Shown here one piece after another: positions 1 to 8,506 of a stretch of DNA of 64,000 nucleotides. Under the pieces are notes generated by a model. It did no database searches. It was not told the origin of the DNA and worked only from the letters and a program-made list of their open reading frames with translations. The first letter of the stretch is position 1. The number at the start of each line of letters is the position of its first letter. Position numbers and translations under genes: made by a program. Source of the stretch: JADJPO01 sp963750395 (lineage in GTDB: Bacteria > Actinomycetota > Actinomycetes > Actinomycetales > Kineosporiaceae); NCBI GenBank assembly GCA_963750395.1, contig CAVVQM010000009.1, forward strand, positions 62,001 through 126,000, given 5' to 3'.

Positions 1-312
1 CAGCCTGCGCCCACGCGCCGCCAGGCTCTCGTAGCCGGTCTCGACCTTGCCCGCCACCTCGAGGGCGCGGGACACGGCGAAGGCGGGCACCTGCTGCAGG
101 TAGTCGGGGTCGAGCGAACCGACGGCCTTCTCGATATCCATCTGGATCTTGGTGACCCGTCCCTCCCATTCGGTGGACAGCTCACTGGAGCGCTCGCCGG
201 CCTCGGCGGCCGCCTTGCGGACGCGCTCGACGGCCAGGTCGGTGGCCCCGACGACGGCCATCACGGGGCTCGCCTCGGAGACGGACTTGCGGATTTCGGT
301 GACGACAGACAT
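1..312 (-). CDS. hbhA: HbhA-like heparin-binding hemagglutinin family protein (3' end outside window)
   Basis: The visible 104 residues start MSVVTEIRKSVSEASPV and are mostly amphipathic helix with the heptad and charge pattern of mycobacterial HbhA; the lysine-rich C-terminal tail expected of the family would lie beyond the window edge. In mycobacteria HbhA is a surface/lipid-associated adhesin, also linked to lipid inclusions. The ATG at 312 is preceded by GGAG about seven bases upstream. The gene follows an XRE regulator in the same orientation, the same order as Rv0474-Rv0475 in M. tuberculosis, which supports the assignment. Family membership is inferred from the helical N-terminal pattern and context; adhesin function in this organism is not shown. 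Confidence 0.65.
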   Translation of the reverse strand, partial: MSVVTEIRKSVSEASPVMAVVGATDLAVERVRKAAAEAGERSSELSTEWEGRVTKIQMDIEKAVGSLDPDYLQQVPAFAVSRALEVAGKVETGYESLAARGRRL

Positions 313-325
313 TTCGGTACTCCTC

Positions 326-397
326 GGTCTTCTGGTCTCGGTCTTGCTCGTCTCGGTCTTGCTGGTCTCGATCTTGCTGGTCTCGGTCTTCAGGTCT
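326..397. repeat. 15-bp tandem repeat in front of hbhA
   Basis: About five units of GGTCTTGCTGGTCTC, with one shortened and one diverged copy, lie between the XRE gene and hbhA. Read on the minus strand the units are in frame with the hbhA start and would encode repeated ETSKT, but no ATG or GTG opens that frame, so this is either leader sequence or an unrecognised N-terminal extension. The last unit overlaps the XRE stop codon. Confidence 0.75.
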
Positions 398-1007
398 GGC
401 TCCGCTGGTCTCGGCCTTCCGGTGTCTCGGTGTCCGCCGACGGCGCGGGCCGCTTGCGGGCCGTCTTCCTGGTCCGGCTCGTGCCGGAGGCCGCCGACGC
501 CCGCGACGTGGTCCTCTTCGGGGCGGCCGTCTTCGGGCCGGCGGTCTTCTTGCCGGCGGTCTTCGGGCGGGCGGTCTTCGGGCGGGCGGTCGTCTGGCCG
601 GGCGCCGTCGGGAGGGCGGTCTCAGGGCTCGCCGTGTCGAGCACGGGTCGGTCCGTGTCCGAGCGCAGGTTCTCGGCCTTGAACGACGCGTAGATGTCGA
701 GCAGCGCCCGACGCTGACGGTCGGTCAGGCCAGGATCCGCCGCGATGGCCGCCTCGACGTCCGGGCGCCCCTCGGGGTCCAGGATCCCGGCCTTGATGTA
801 GAGCGCCTCCGCGGAGATCCGCAGACCCTCGGCCAGCTGCTGCAGCACCTCGGCGGACGGCTTGCGCAGACCGCGCTCGATCTGGCTGAGGTACGGGTTG
901 CTCACCCCCGCCAACCTGGCCAGCTGCCGGACCGACAGCCGCGCCGCCTGACGCTGCTCGCGAAGGTAGTCGCCGAGGTCGTTGACCTTGTCGGAGATGC
1001 TTGCCAC
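390..1007 (-). CDS. XRE-family transcriptional regulator upstream of hbhA (Rv0474-like)
   Basis: Residues about 8-70 form a Cro/CI-type helix-turn-helix; the segment GVSNPYLSQIERGLRKPSAE contains the recognition helix and is nearly identical to the corresponding part of Rv0474 as I recall it. The remainder is a basic, low-complexity Ala/Lys/Thr/Pro tail of about 90 residues. I chose the GTG at 1007 (about 205 residues) because it leaves a GCTAGC repeat just upstream as a possible operator; an in-frame start at 1043 would place that repeat inside the gene. The gene lies directly upstream of hbhA and is probably its regulator and co-transcribed with it; this is inferred from the conserved order. 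Confidence 0.75.
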   Translation of the reverse strand: MASISDKVNDLGDYLREQRQAARLSVRQLARLAGVSNPYLSQIERGLRKPSAEVLQQLAEGLRISAEALYIKAGILDPEGRPDVEAAIAADPGLTDRQRRALLDIYASFKAENLRSDTDRPVLDTASPETALPTAPGQTTARPKTARPKTAGKKTAGPKTAAPKRTTSRASAASGTSRTRKTARKRPAPSADTETPEGRDQRSQT

Positions 1008-1019
1008 GACGTCAACAAT

Positions 1020-1035
1020 GCTAGCTATTGCTAGC
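1020..1035. promoter_or_regulatory. Candidate autoregulatory operator of the XRE gene
   Basis: GCTAGC-TATT-GCTAGC: two copies of a self-complementary hexamer lie 13 bp upstream of the preferred start of the XRE regulator. Spacing and position suit a dimeric HTH protein. The element is visible; regulator binding is inferred. Confidence 0.35.
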
Positions 1036-1080
1036 GCATGCAACTCGACAGGGTGAGCCTTCCGTCACACGGACGGACGA

Positions 1081-2229
1081 TCAGGGCTGAGCGATGATCT
1101 CCTGAGCGGCGGCGAGCGAGCCCACCCGCAGGGTGGCGTCGACCGGCAGGTTCCGCTTCACCAGGGCCAGCGCCACCGGACCCAGCTCGAAATGCCGCGC
1201 CGGGGTCGTGACGAACCCGATCGGACGGGCGCCCACCTCCGCACCGTCGTCACCCGACGGACCGGTCGAGGCCAGGTGCACCGGATCACCGTGCGCGGGC
1301 AGGTCGTGCTCGGTGCCGTCGAGATGCAGCATCACGATCCGCCGCGGCGGCTTGCCGAGGTGATACACCCGGGCCACGGTCTCCTGTCCCCGGTAACACC
1401 CCTTCTCCAGGTGAAGCGCGGTGCGCAGCCAGTCCGCCTCGTGCGGCAGCGTGCGGTGGTCGTTCTCGCGCCCGGCGCGCGGACGCCAGGCGGCCACCCG
1501 CAGCGCCTCCGCCGCCCACGAACCGGCGAGGGAGACACCCTCGGTCGCCTCGAGCAGGCGGTCGCGCGGCACCCACACCTCGCGCCAGGGCCGCTCGGAA
1601 CCGGGATGGTCCGCCGGCTCGCCGGCCGTGTAGACACCGGTGTCCGGTCCGGGCTCGGGCCATGGGTCCTGCCACGGCGGTGGGACAGGTTGCCCCGCGA
1701 GGGACTCGACCACCCCGACCAGCGCCGCCAGCGACGATGGCAGGGCAAGTCCGGGTGCCACCACCAGTCCGATCGCCGCCCATTCCGCACCGGCGTCGAC
1801 CACCTCGACCTTGCGACGGAACCTCATGCCGCGCAACCACGCCACGACCTCGGCCGCGGCCCGGGGCTCGACGCCGAGCCAGGTGCACTCCCCATCGTCC
1901 ACCTGGTGCAGCGCATGCTCCACGTGGCCGTGTGGAGACAGGATCAGGTTCTCCACCGCGACGTTCGGGGCGAGGTCGGCGACGTGCTGGGTGGTCAGCG
2001 AATGCAGCCAGCTCAGCCGGTCCGCACCGGTGACCCTGATCAGCCCGCGGTGCGAGAGGTCGGTCACGGCGCGTCCGGCCAGTAGCTCGCGCTGCTCGCG
2101 CAGGGGATCCCCGTAGTGCCAGGCGACCGCGGCGTCGGGGTCGGCCGCTGCGTCGTCGGCCCCGATGAGCTCCGGCGGCATCGCGACGGCGCCGGGACGT
2201 CCGAGCAGCGGCGAGGCCGTCCCCGTCAT
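1081..2229 (-). CDS. ygfZ: Folate-binding YgfZ/GcvT-family Fe-S cluster assembly protein
   Basis: YgfZ-type proteins are GcvT-like, tetrahydrofolate-binding proteins that help mature certain Fe-S enzymes. The family signature K-GCY-x-GQE is present as KGCYRGQETVARVYHLG about 290 residues in, and the N-terminal part contains the usual substrate-pocket phrase ending in SWLHSLTTQHV. Starting at the ATG at 2229 gives 382 residues and an ATGA overlap with the stop of the upstream Fur-family gene, so the two are probably translationally coupled; an in-frame start 18 bases earlier is also possible. No defects seen. Confidence 0.85.
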   Translation of the reverse strand: MTGTASPLLGRPGAVAMPPELIGADDAAADPDAAVAWHYGDPLREQRELLAGRAVTDLSHRGLIRVTGADRLSWLHSLTTQHVADLAPNVAVENLILSPHGHVEHALHQVDDGECTWLGVEPRAAAEVVAWLRGMRFRRKVEVVDAGAEWAAIGLVVAPGLALPSSLAALVGVVESLAGQPVPPPWQDPWPEPGPDTGVYTAGEPADHPGSERPWREVWVPRDRLLEATEGVSLAGSWAAEALRVAAWRPRAGRENDHRTLPHEADWLRTALHLEKGCYRGQETVARVYHLGKPPRRIVMLHLDGTEHDLPAHGDPVHLASTGPSGDDGAEVGARPIGFVTTPARHFELGPVALALVKRNLPVDATLRVGSLAAAQEIIAQP

Positions 2230-2666
2230 GTCCGGCACCGCCGGCACAGACCGTGCAGTGACAGGTGCGCCATGTCGCAGGTGAACCCGTGGACGGCGCG
2301 CACCCTCTCGTCCAGTTCCGCGGCCAGCGACAACTCGGCCTCCTCCACGGCACCGCAGTCGCGGCAGACCAGGTGCAGATGGTCGGCGTGACCGGCCAGG
2401 TGATACGTCGAGGCGCCGTGGGAGAGGTGCGTGTGCGTGACCACGCCCAGCTCCTCGAGCAGGTCCAGCGCGCGATACACGGTGGAGCGACTGAGCGCGG
2501 GAGCCAGTGCCTGGACCCGCTCGCAGACCTGCTCCGGGGTGGCGTGCCCCAGTTCGGCCACGGCGTCGGCCACCATGCGTCGTTGCGGCGTGGCCCGCAG
2601 CCCGCGATCGCGCAGGGACTGCTCCAGCCCGTTGTTGTCCTCGGTGGGAGCGGCGCGCTCGCTCAT
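2226..2666 (-). CDS. Fur-family metal-dependent transcriptional regulator
   Basis: A 146-residue protein with the Fur layout: a winged-helix DNA-binding domain at about residues 15-90 (LRATPQRRMVADAVAEL, then LSRSTVYRALDLLEELGVV), then a dimerisation and metal-binding domain with H-A-D-H-L-H-L-V-C-R-D-C and a second C-x-x-C (LCRRC) at the C-terminus, giving a likely structural zinc site. The sensed metal (Fe, Zn or Ni) cannot be decided by eye. It is followed by ygfZ with a 4-bp overlap and preceded closely by the nitrobindin gene. Link to Fe-S or haem homeostasis is inferred from these neighbours. Confidence 0.85.
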   Translation of the reverse strand: MSERAAPTEDNNGLEQSLRDRGLRATPQRRMVADAVAELGHATPEQVCERVQALAPALSRSTVYRALDLLEELGVVTHTHLSHGASTYHLAGHADHLHLVCRDCGAVEEAELSLAAELDERVRAVHGFTCDMAHLSLHGLCRRCRT

Positions 2667-2671
2667 GGGGT

Positions 2672-3193
2672 TCAGGATAGGTTCACCCGCTTGAGCTGGG
2701 CGGACACGTGCGAGGTGCGCTCCTGCCCCATCGCCGCCATCTCCATCAGCCAGAGCAGATCGCCCTCGACCAGACCGTACAGGCGGGTTGCGGCCGTGTA
2801 CTCCTTCGCCGATGCGGTGCGGGCGACCATGTCGGTGGCCAGGGTCGCCCTCGGGCCCTCCACGGCACCGACGTAGATCTCGACGAAGCCCGTGGGGTGG
2901 GTCAGCAGCACCTCGAGCTCGGTACCGCCGCTGTCAGCGGGGCCGCCCGGACGCCAGAACCCCGTCTCGGAGGCCAGCGGACGGACCTGGTTGCCCTCCT
3001 CGTCCAACAGCCAGGTCCGCGAGCGATAGCTGAGGAACGGGCGACCGTCGTGGCTGAAGTGCACCTCCTGGCCGAAGCGCAGGTCCTCGGGCATCGTCGG
3101 GTAGCCGACGACGCCGGCCCCGACCCAGGTACCCAGCAGCCAGCCCAACGGAACCAGGGGCGTGGGCAGATCGGGATCGAGCTGAATCGGCAT
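2672..3193 (-). CDS. Nitrobindin-family haem protein (FABP-like, peroxynitrite isomerase family)
   Basis: This 173-residue protein matches the nitrobindin/Rv0813c family, ten-stranded beta-barrels that hold ferric haem and can isomerise peroxynitrite to nitrate. The N-terminal family motif G-x-W-x-G-x-G appears in LLGTWVGAGVVGYPTMP. The conserved C-terminal histidine, the axial haem ligand in the family, sits in RTSHVSAQLKRV. Length is normal. It lies five bases upstream of the Fur-family gene in the same direction. Confidence 0.85.
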   Translation of the reverse strand: MPIQLDPDLPTPLVPLGWLLGTWVGAGVVGYPTMPEDLRFGQEVHFSHDGRPFLSYRSRTWLLDEEGNQVRPLASETGFWRPGGPADSGGTELEVLLTHPTGFVEIYVGAVEGPRATLATDMVARTASAKEYTAATRLYGLVEGDLLWLMEMAAMGQERTSHVSAQLKRVNLS

Positions 3194-3223
3194 GGCCCCA
3201 TCCTGGCAGCACCGGTCCGCCGC

Positions 3224-3283
3224 CGCTCAGACGCCCGCCCAGACGACCGCCCAGACGACCGCCCAGACGACCGCTCAGCCGCC
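3224..3283. repeat. 12-bp tandem repeat (five units)
   Basis: Three perfect CGCCCAGACGAC units (3236-3271) are flanked by one diverged unit on each side. The array lies between the nitrobindin gene and the next minus-strand gene and overlaps the latter's stop codon, so changes in copy number could alter that protein's C-terminus. Confidence 0.85.
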
Positions 3284-4051
3284 GGACAGCCTGGCCATCG
3301 CGTAGGCGACCGTGCCCACCGCGCACACCGGGGCGGAACCCAGGGCCAGGACCGCGAGCGGCCGGCTCGCCGACGGCGTATCGGCAAGCAGCAGCGTCAG
3401 ACCGGCCGAGACGGCAGCGACGGCCGCAGCGAGCAGCAGCTGAGCGGGCAGAGCCGCCGAGACGGTCGTGACGAGGTGGAGGGCGACCAGCGCGATGAGC
3501 CCGGCCAGCAGCCCGGCACCGAAGCCGACCCACCCCCGAAGGCCCTGCGCCACCGGAAACGGCAGCGGCAGATGCGTGGCGAGGGCTGCCGCGGTCGCCG
3601 CCGACGCGGCGATGACGATCCCGGGCCAGCCGATCCGGGTGCCGTCGAGCAGGACCCAACCGGCCGCGAACACGGTGAGCACCTGCCCGGAGACGGTGCC
3701 GGCCAGGGATCTGACCAGATCAGGGCGCCCGTCGCGGCGGATCAGCTGGTGCACGAAGGCGAGCAGCACGCCCGCGGCCAGGACGACGGCGAGCCGGGTC
3801 AGCGGTTCCAGCGCTCCGACCTCTGTGCCGGCGAGCACGACCCCGGCCAGACCGCTGACCGCCACCACCGACGTGGTCCCGGCACGTGAGTGCTCCAGCC
3901 CGACCAACTCCGGCCAGCCGAGCGCCAGGCACACGACGGTCAGCGCCACGGCCGCGGCCAGCAGCAGCGGGGCCGCCTGGGCGGCGACGACGATCAGGCC
4001 TGCGAGCGCCACCGACACCAGGGCGACCAGTGCTGACATCACGTCCGGCAT
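3275..4051 (-). CDS. Polytopic membrane protein of unknown function
   Basis: A 258-residue protein of Ala/Leu/Val-rich hydrophobic stretches, about eight likely transmembrane helices, with short Arg/Asp-bearing loops such as HQLIRRDGRPDLVRSLAG near the middle. I do not recognise a catalytic or transport motif. It lies just upstream of the nitrobindin-fur-ygfZ run on the same strand, but the 12-bp repeat array separates it from them. The final codons run into that array. Confidence 0.6.
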   Translation of the reverse strand: MPDVMSALVALVSVALAGLIVVAAQAAPLLLAAAVALTVVCLALGWPELVGLEHSRAGTTSVVAVSGLAGVVLAGTEVGALEPLTRLAVVLAAGVLLAFVHQLIRRDGRPDLVRSLAGTVSGQVLTVFAAGWVLLDGTRIGWPGIVIAASAATAAALATHLPLPFPVAQGLRGWVGFGAGLLAGLIALVALHLVTTVSAALPAQLLLAAAVAAVSAGLTLLLADTPSASRPLAVLALGSAPVCAVGTVAYAMARLSGG

Positions 4052-4229
4052 CCTGGCAGAACGGGCGCGGGTCCCGTCCGGGCCCGCCGCCTTTGAGCCA
4101 GGTCACGGCGGCGATCAGGTCCGGATCCCGGCACGCCGGGATATCATGGGTCCTTCGCCGGTCGCAGGGTCGCGGGTGTGCAGCTCCGCAAACCGCGGAT
4201 GAGAAAGGTCCTTCGCAGAGAGGGTCGTC

Positions 4230-5054
4230 GTGGCTCAACTGCTCCTGCTCACCAATGCTCTTGCCCCGTCCTCGGACGTCCTTCCCGCGCTCGGGCTCCT
4301 CCCCCACCAGGTCAGGGTCCTGCCCGCCGAGGCCGCCGTCCTGGTCGACGCCCCGCCATGTGACGCCGTCCTGGTGGACGGCCGGCGGGACCTGGTCGGC
4401 GCCCGTGCCCTGTGCCGCCTGCTGACCTCGACCGGCCTGTCGGTGCCCCTGCTGCTCGTGCTCACCGAGGGGGGGATGGCGGCGGCTGCGGCCGATTGGG
4501 GGATGGACGACGTGGTGCTGGCCGACGCCGGCCCCGCCGAGCTCGAGGCACGACTGCGCCTGGCCACGGGCCGCAGTCAGCTCAGCGCGGACGGCACCGA
4601 GCAGCCGTCCAGCGAGATCCGCAACGGCGACCTCGTGATCGACGAGTCCACCTACGCCGCGCAGCTCAAGGGCCGCTCCCTCGACCTGACCTACAAGGAG
4701 TTCGAGCTTCTCAAGTACCTCACGCAGCGTCCCGGCCGGGTGTTCACCCGCGCCCAACTGCTGCAGGAGGTCTGGGGGTACGACTACTTCGGCGGCACCA
4801 GGACGGTCGACGTCCACGTGCGGCGCCTGAGGGCGAAGCTCGGGCCCGACCACGAGGCCCTGATCGGCACCGTACGCAACGTCGGCTATCGCTTCGTTCC
4901 GGCCGGACGGGCGGGCCAGCAGGGCGTCGAGGTCGACCCGACCGCGACCGAGGCCGACCCGACCGCGACGGCCGACCCGCCGTCCACGGAGGCCGGCCCG
5001 ACCAAGATGGTCGCGAGCCGCACGGTGCCCACCCAGCCCCAGACGGCCCACTGA
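4230..5054 (+). CDS. glnR: GlnR-like OmpR-family winged-helix response regulator
   Basis: The product has 274 residues: a degenerate receiver domain (about 1-120) and an OmpR-type winged helix (about 135-225) with LDLTYKEFELLKYLTQRPG, GYDYFGGTRTVDVHVRRLR and a closing GTVRNVGYRF. A diverged receiver, together with mshD immediately downstream, matches actinobacterial GlnR, the orphan regulator of nitrogen assimilation (Rv0818-Rv0819 order). The aspartate in AVLVDGRRDL corresponds to the conserved receiver position. The last 45 residues are a Thr/Pro/Ala-rich tail. Start is GTG after a GAGAGGG ribosome site. It may also influence the phosphate genes nearby, since GlnR and PhoP regulons interact in relatives. 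Confidence 0.8.
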   Translation: MAQLLLLTNALAPSSDVLPALGLLPHQVRVLPAEAAVLVDAPPCDAVLVDGRRDLVGARALCRLLTSTGLSVPLLLVLTEGGMAAAAADWGMDDVVLADAGPAELEARLRLATGRSQLSADGTEQPSSEIRNGDLVIDESTYAAQLKGRSLDLTYKEFELLKYLTQRPGRVFTRAQLLQEVWGYDYFGGTRTVDVHVRRLRAKLGPDHEALIGTVRNVGYRFVPAGRAGQQGVEVDPTATEADPTATADPPSTEAGPTKMVASRTVPTQPQTAH

Positions 5055-5086
5055 GGCATCGGCGCTCCCGACCGTAGGGTGGGCCC

Positions 5087-6064
5087 GTGTCCACCCAGGT
5101 CGACGTCCTCGACGTCCTCGGCGCCTCGCAGGTGGCCGAGGTGACCGCCCTCTGCCAGGCGGCGGCGGCAGCGGACGGCGTGAATCCGCTCAGTGAGCAC
5201 GTCCGGCTGCATCTGCGCCACGGCGGCGAGGGACGCGACCGCCACCTGATCGCGCTGCGACCCGACGGGGCGCTCGCCGGGTACGCGCATCTGGACCCCA
5301 CCGATCCGGTGGCCGGGCCGGTGGCCGAACTCGTCGTGGCACCGCAGGACAGGAGTCGCGGTGTCGGTCGCGCCCTGGTGGCGGCCGCCCTGGACGCGGC
5401 GCGGGCACAGCGGGGTTCCGACAGGCTGCGGCTGTGGGCGCACGGGGAACACCCGGCCGCCCATGCACTCGCGGTCCGCTTCGGTTTCGCCGAGGGACGA
5501 CGACTGGAGCAGTGGCGCCGCGACCTCGACGAGTCCCTGCCGGTCGCGGTGCTGCCGGAGGGCGTGCGCCTGCGCAGCTTCCGGCCCGGGGTGGACGACG
5601 AGGAGTGGCTGGCCCTCAACGCCCGGGCCTTCGCCGGGCACCCGGAGCAGGGCGCCTGGAGCCAGGCGGACCTCGACGCCCGGATCGCGGAGGACTGGTT
5701 CGACACGGAGGGCTTCCTGCTGGCCGAGCTGGACGGCGCTCTGGTCGGCTTCCACTGGACCAAGGTCCACGGCGCCTCGGACCCCGAAGGCCCGGCGGGG
5801 GCTGAAGGACGCGAGAACACGGCGCCCGGGCACACCCACGGGCACGAGCCGATCGGCGAGGTGTACATCGTCGGCGTGGACCCGGCCCACCACGGTCTGG
5901 GGCTCGGCCGAGCGCTGACCCTGGCCGGACTGCACTGGCTCGCGGGTCAGGGCCTTACCCGCGCCATGCTCTACGTCGAGGCCGACAACGAGGCCGCCAA
6001 GGCCACCTATCGCCGCCTCGGGTTCCGGCTCTGGGACACCGACGTCATGTTCTACCGGGCGTGA
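5087..6064 (+). CDS. mshD: Mycothiol synthase (GNAT acetyltransferase)
   Basis: MshD acetylates Cys-GlcN-Ins with acetyl-CoA in the last step of mycothiol synthesis, in the cytosol. The 325-residue protein has the two tandem GNAT domains of the family: the N-terminal one has an acetyl-CoA motif AELVVAPQDRSRGVGRALV at about residue 85, and the C-terminal one has EVYIVGVDPAHHGLGLGRAL at about residue 260, ending YVEADNEAAKATYRRLGF. A Pro/Gly/Glu-rich insertion (about residues 230-250) is slightly unusual. It sits 32 bp after glnR, as in mycobacteria. Start GTG at 5087. Confidence 0.93.
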   Translation: MSTQVDVLDVLGASQVAEVTALCQAAAAADGVNPLSEHVRLHLRHGGEGRDRHLIALRPDGALAGYAHLDPTDPVAGPVAELVVAPQDRSRGVGRALVAAALDAARAQRGSDRLRLWAHGEHPAAHALAVRFGFAEGRRLEQWRRDLDESLPVAVLPEGVRLRSFRPGVDDEEWLALNARAFAGHPEQGAWSQADLDARIAEDWFDTEGFLLAELDGALVGFHWTKVHGASDPEGPAGAEGRENTAPGHTHGHEPIGEVYIVGVDPAHHGLGLGRALTLAGLHWLAGQGLTRAMLYVEADNEAAKATYRRLGFRLWDTDVMFYRA

Positions 6065-6131
6065 GGGCACTCGACCGCATTCGGGCCGTGAGTCCTCGCG
6101 ACGGCTGACCGCGACGTGACACCATCGACGC

Positions 6132-8417
6132 ATGACCACCCCCGCCGCCTCGACCCCCGCGAACACCGACAGAACGGGCTCGTCCGGTATCGGCAGGAAC
6201 GGGTCGGGGACGAGCGGACGGACGGCGACGGCGTCCCGATCGGGACGGGGGACGCGGGAGGATCATCGGCTGGTCCCCGCACCGACCCTGGATCCCGTCG
6301 CCGGTGTCGGCGAGACCGCGGAGCAGGACGCGCTTCCCCAGGACCGCTTCGCGGACCGGGAGCTGTCCTGGCTGGCGTTCAACTCCAGGGTGTTGCAACT
6401 GGCCCGCGATTCCACCCTGCCCCTGCTCGAACGCGCCCGGTTCCTGGCCATCTTCGCCAGCAATCTCGACGAGTTCTTCATGGTCCGTGTGGCGGGGCTC
6501 AAGCGGCGGATCGCGACCGGCCTGGCGGTGACCGCGGCGAGCGGGCTGGAACCGCGTGAGGTGCTCGAGGCGATCGGCGAGGGCGCCCACAAGTTGCAGG
6601 CCGAGCACGCCGGCACCTTCCGCGACGAGATCGCCCCGGCGCTGTCCGAGGCCGGCATCAGCCTCGTGCACTGGGACGACCTGTCCGAGGCCGAGCAGCA
6701 GCGGTTGCACTCCTTCTTCCGCGAGCAGGTCTTCCCGGTGCTGACCCCGCTCGCCGTCGACCCCGCCCACCCGTTCCCCTACATCTCCGGCCTGTCCCTC
6801 AACCTCGCGGTCATTCTGCGCAACCCGGTGACCGAGCAGGAGCACTTCGCCCGGGTCAAGGTGCCGATGCTGCTGCCCCGGTTCATCCGGGTCGACGGCG
6901 ACCACCTCCACCACGCGCGGTTCGTGGCCGTCGAGGGCGTCATCGCCGAGCATCTCGATCAGCTGTTCCCCGGCATGGAGGTCCTGCAGCACCACTCGTT
7001 CCGGGTCACCCGCAACGAGGACGTCGAGGTCGAGGAGGACGACGCCGAGAACCTCTTGCAGGCACTGGAGAAGGAGCTGCTCCGTCGTCGATTCGGACCA
7101 CCGGTCCGGTTGGAACTGGCCGACGACATCGACCCCTACGTCCGCGAGCTGCTGATCCGCGAACTGGGCGTCAGCGAGGCCGAGGTCTACACGTTGCCCG
7201 AACCCCTGGACCTGCGTGGCCTCAACGTGATCGCTGATCTGGACATACCCGATCTGCTCTACCCCAAGTTCGTGCCCAAGACGCACCGGCATCTCAACGA
7301 GGTCGAGACCGCCAAGCCCAGCGACGTCTTCGCCTCGATGAGGGCGCGCGACATCCTGCTGCATCACCCCTACGACTCGTTCTCCACCAGCGTGCAGACC
7401 TTCCTGGAGCAGGCGGCCGCCGACCCGAGGGTTCTGGCGATCAAGCAGACGCTCTACCGCACGAGTGGTGACTCCCCGATCGTGGACGCCCTGATCGACG
7501 CCGCCGAGGCGGGCAAGCAGGTGCTCGCCCTGGTCGAGATCAAGGCACGCTTCGACGAGCAGGCCAACATCAGCTGGGCCCGCAAGCTGGAACAGGCCGG
7601 GGTGCACGTGGTCTACGGCATCGTCGGGCTGAAGACCCACGCCAAGTTGAGCCTGGTGGTGCGTCAGGAGTCCGACGGGCTGCGCCGCTACTGCCACGTC
7701 GGCACCGGCAACTACAACCCGAAGACCGCCCGGATGTACGAGGATCTCGGTCTGCTCACCTGTGATCCGCAGGTCGGTGAGGACCTGACGCGGCTGTTCA
7801 ACCAGCTCTCCGGATACGCGCCGAAGACCGCCTACCGCAGGTTGCTGGTCGCACCGCGCTCGCTGCGCAGCGGCCTGATCGATCGCGTCCAGCGCGAGAT
7901 CGCCAACCACCGGGCGGGCCGGCCGGCCGGCGTGCGCCTGAAGATGAACTCGATCGTCGACGAGGCCCTGATCGACGCGCTCTACCGCGCATCGCAGGCC
8001 GGGGTGCCCGTCGACGTCGTCGTGCGCGGCATCTGCGCGATCCGGCCGGGTGTGCCCGGCTTGAGCGAGACCATCCGGGTGCGCAGCATCCTGGGCCGGT
8101 TCCTGGAGCATTCCCGGGTCTTCTGGTTCGACAACGACGGCGACCCGGTCGTCTACATCGGCAGCGCCGACATGATGCACCGCAACCTGGATCGGCGCGT
8201 CGAGGCCCTTGTCCGGTTGTCCGACCGCGTTCACATCACCGAACTCGATGAGCTGCTCACGCTGTGCATGGACGAGCGGGTCGCCTCGTGGCACCTGGGT
8301 CCGGACGACACCTGGACACGCCACCCGCTGCCGGGTGCGCAGGAGTCCGAGGTCATCGATCTGCAGGCCCATCAGATCGCGGCACGCCCGCGGCGGCGGC
8401 CCATCAGGCGTCGCTGA
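6132..8417 (+). CDS. ppk1: Polyphosphate kinase 1
   Basis: Ppk1 reversibly polymerises the gamma-phosphate of ATP into polyphosphate. After about 65 residues of Thr/Gly/Ser-rich N-terminal extension, the protein follows the family in order: the N domain (FADRELSWLAFNSRVLQLAR), the head domain, and two phospholipase-D-like C domains. The autophosphorylated histidine lies in GLKTHAKLSLVV and a second conserved histidine in RYCHVGTGNYNPKTARMYED. At 761 residues it is full length. mutT1 follows directly, as in mycobacteria (order ppk-mutT1), and phosphate uptake genes come next, so this is a phosphate storage and uptake neighbourhood. The N-terminal extension makes the exact start uncertain. Confidence 0.95.
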   Translation: MTTPAASTPANTDRTGSSGIGRNGSGTSGRTATASRSGRGTREDHRLVPAPTLDPVAGVGETAEQDALPQDRFADRELSWLAFNSRVLQLARDSTLPLLERARFLAIFASNLDEFFMVRVAGLKRRIATGLAVTAASGLEPREVLEAIGEGAHKLQAEHAGTFRDEIAPALSEAGISLVHWDDLSEAEQQRLHSFFREQVFPVLTPLAVDPAHPFPYISGLSLNLAVILRNPVTEQEHFARVKVPMLLPRFIRVDGDHLHHARFVAVEGVIAEHLDQLFPGMEVLQHHSFRVTRNEDVEVEEDDAENLLQALEKELLRRRFGPPVRLELADDIDPYVRELLIRELGVSEAEVYTLPEPLDLRGLNVIADLDIPDLLYPKFVPKTHRHLNEVETAKPSDVFASMRARDILLHHPYDSFSTSVQTFLEQAAADPRVLAIKQTLYRTSGDSPIVDALIDAAEAGKQVLALVEIKARFDEQANISWARKLEQAGVHVVYGIVGLKTHAKLSLVVRQESDGLRRYCHVGTGNYNPKTARMYEDLGLLTCDPQVGEDLTRLFNQLSGYAPKTAYRRLLVAPRSLRSGLIDRVQREIANHRAGRPAGVRLKMNSIVDEALIDALYRASQAGVPVDVVVRGICAIRPGVPGLSETIRVRSILGRFLEHSRVFWFDNDGDPVVYIGSADMMHRNLDRRVEALVRLSDRVHITELDELLTLCMDERVASWHLGPDDTWTRHPLPGAQESEVIDLQAHQIAARPRRRPIRRR

Positions 8418-8506
8418 CGGTGGACGGCTCGGCACCGACGGCTGGATTCCCCGTGCGCCAGGACGAGTCACGGCCTGTCCCCACGGGGACGCACGACGAG
8501 GACGGG

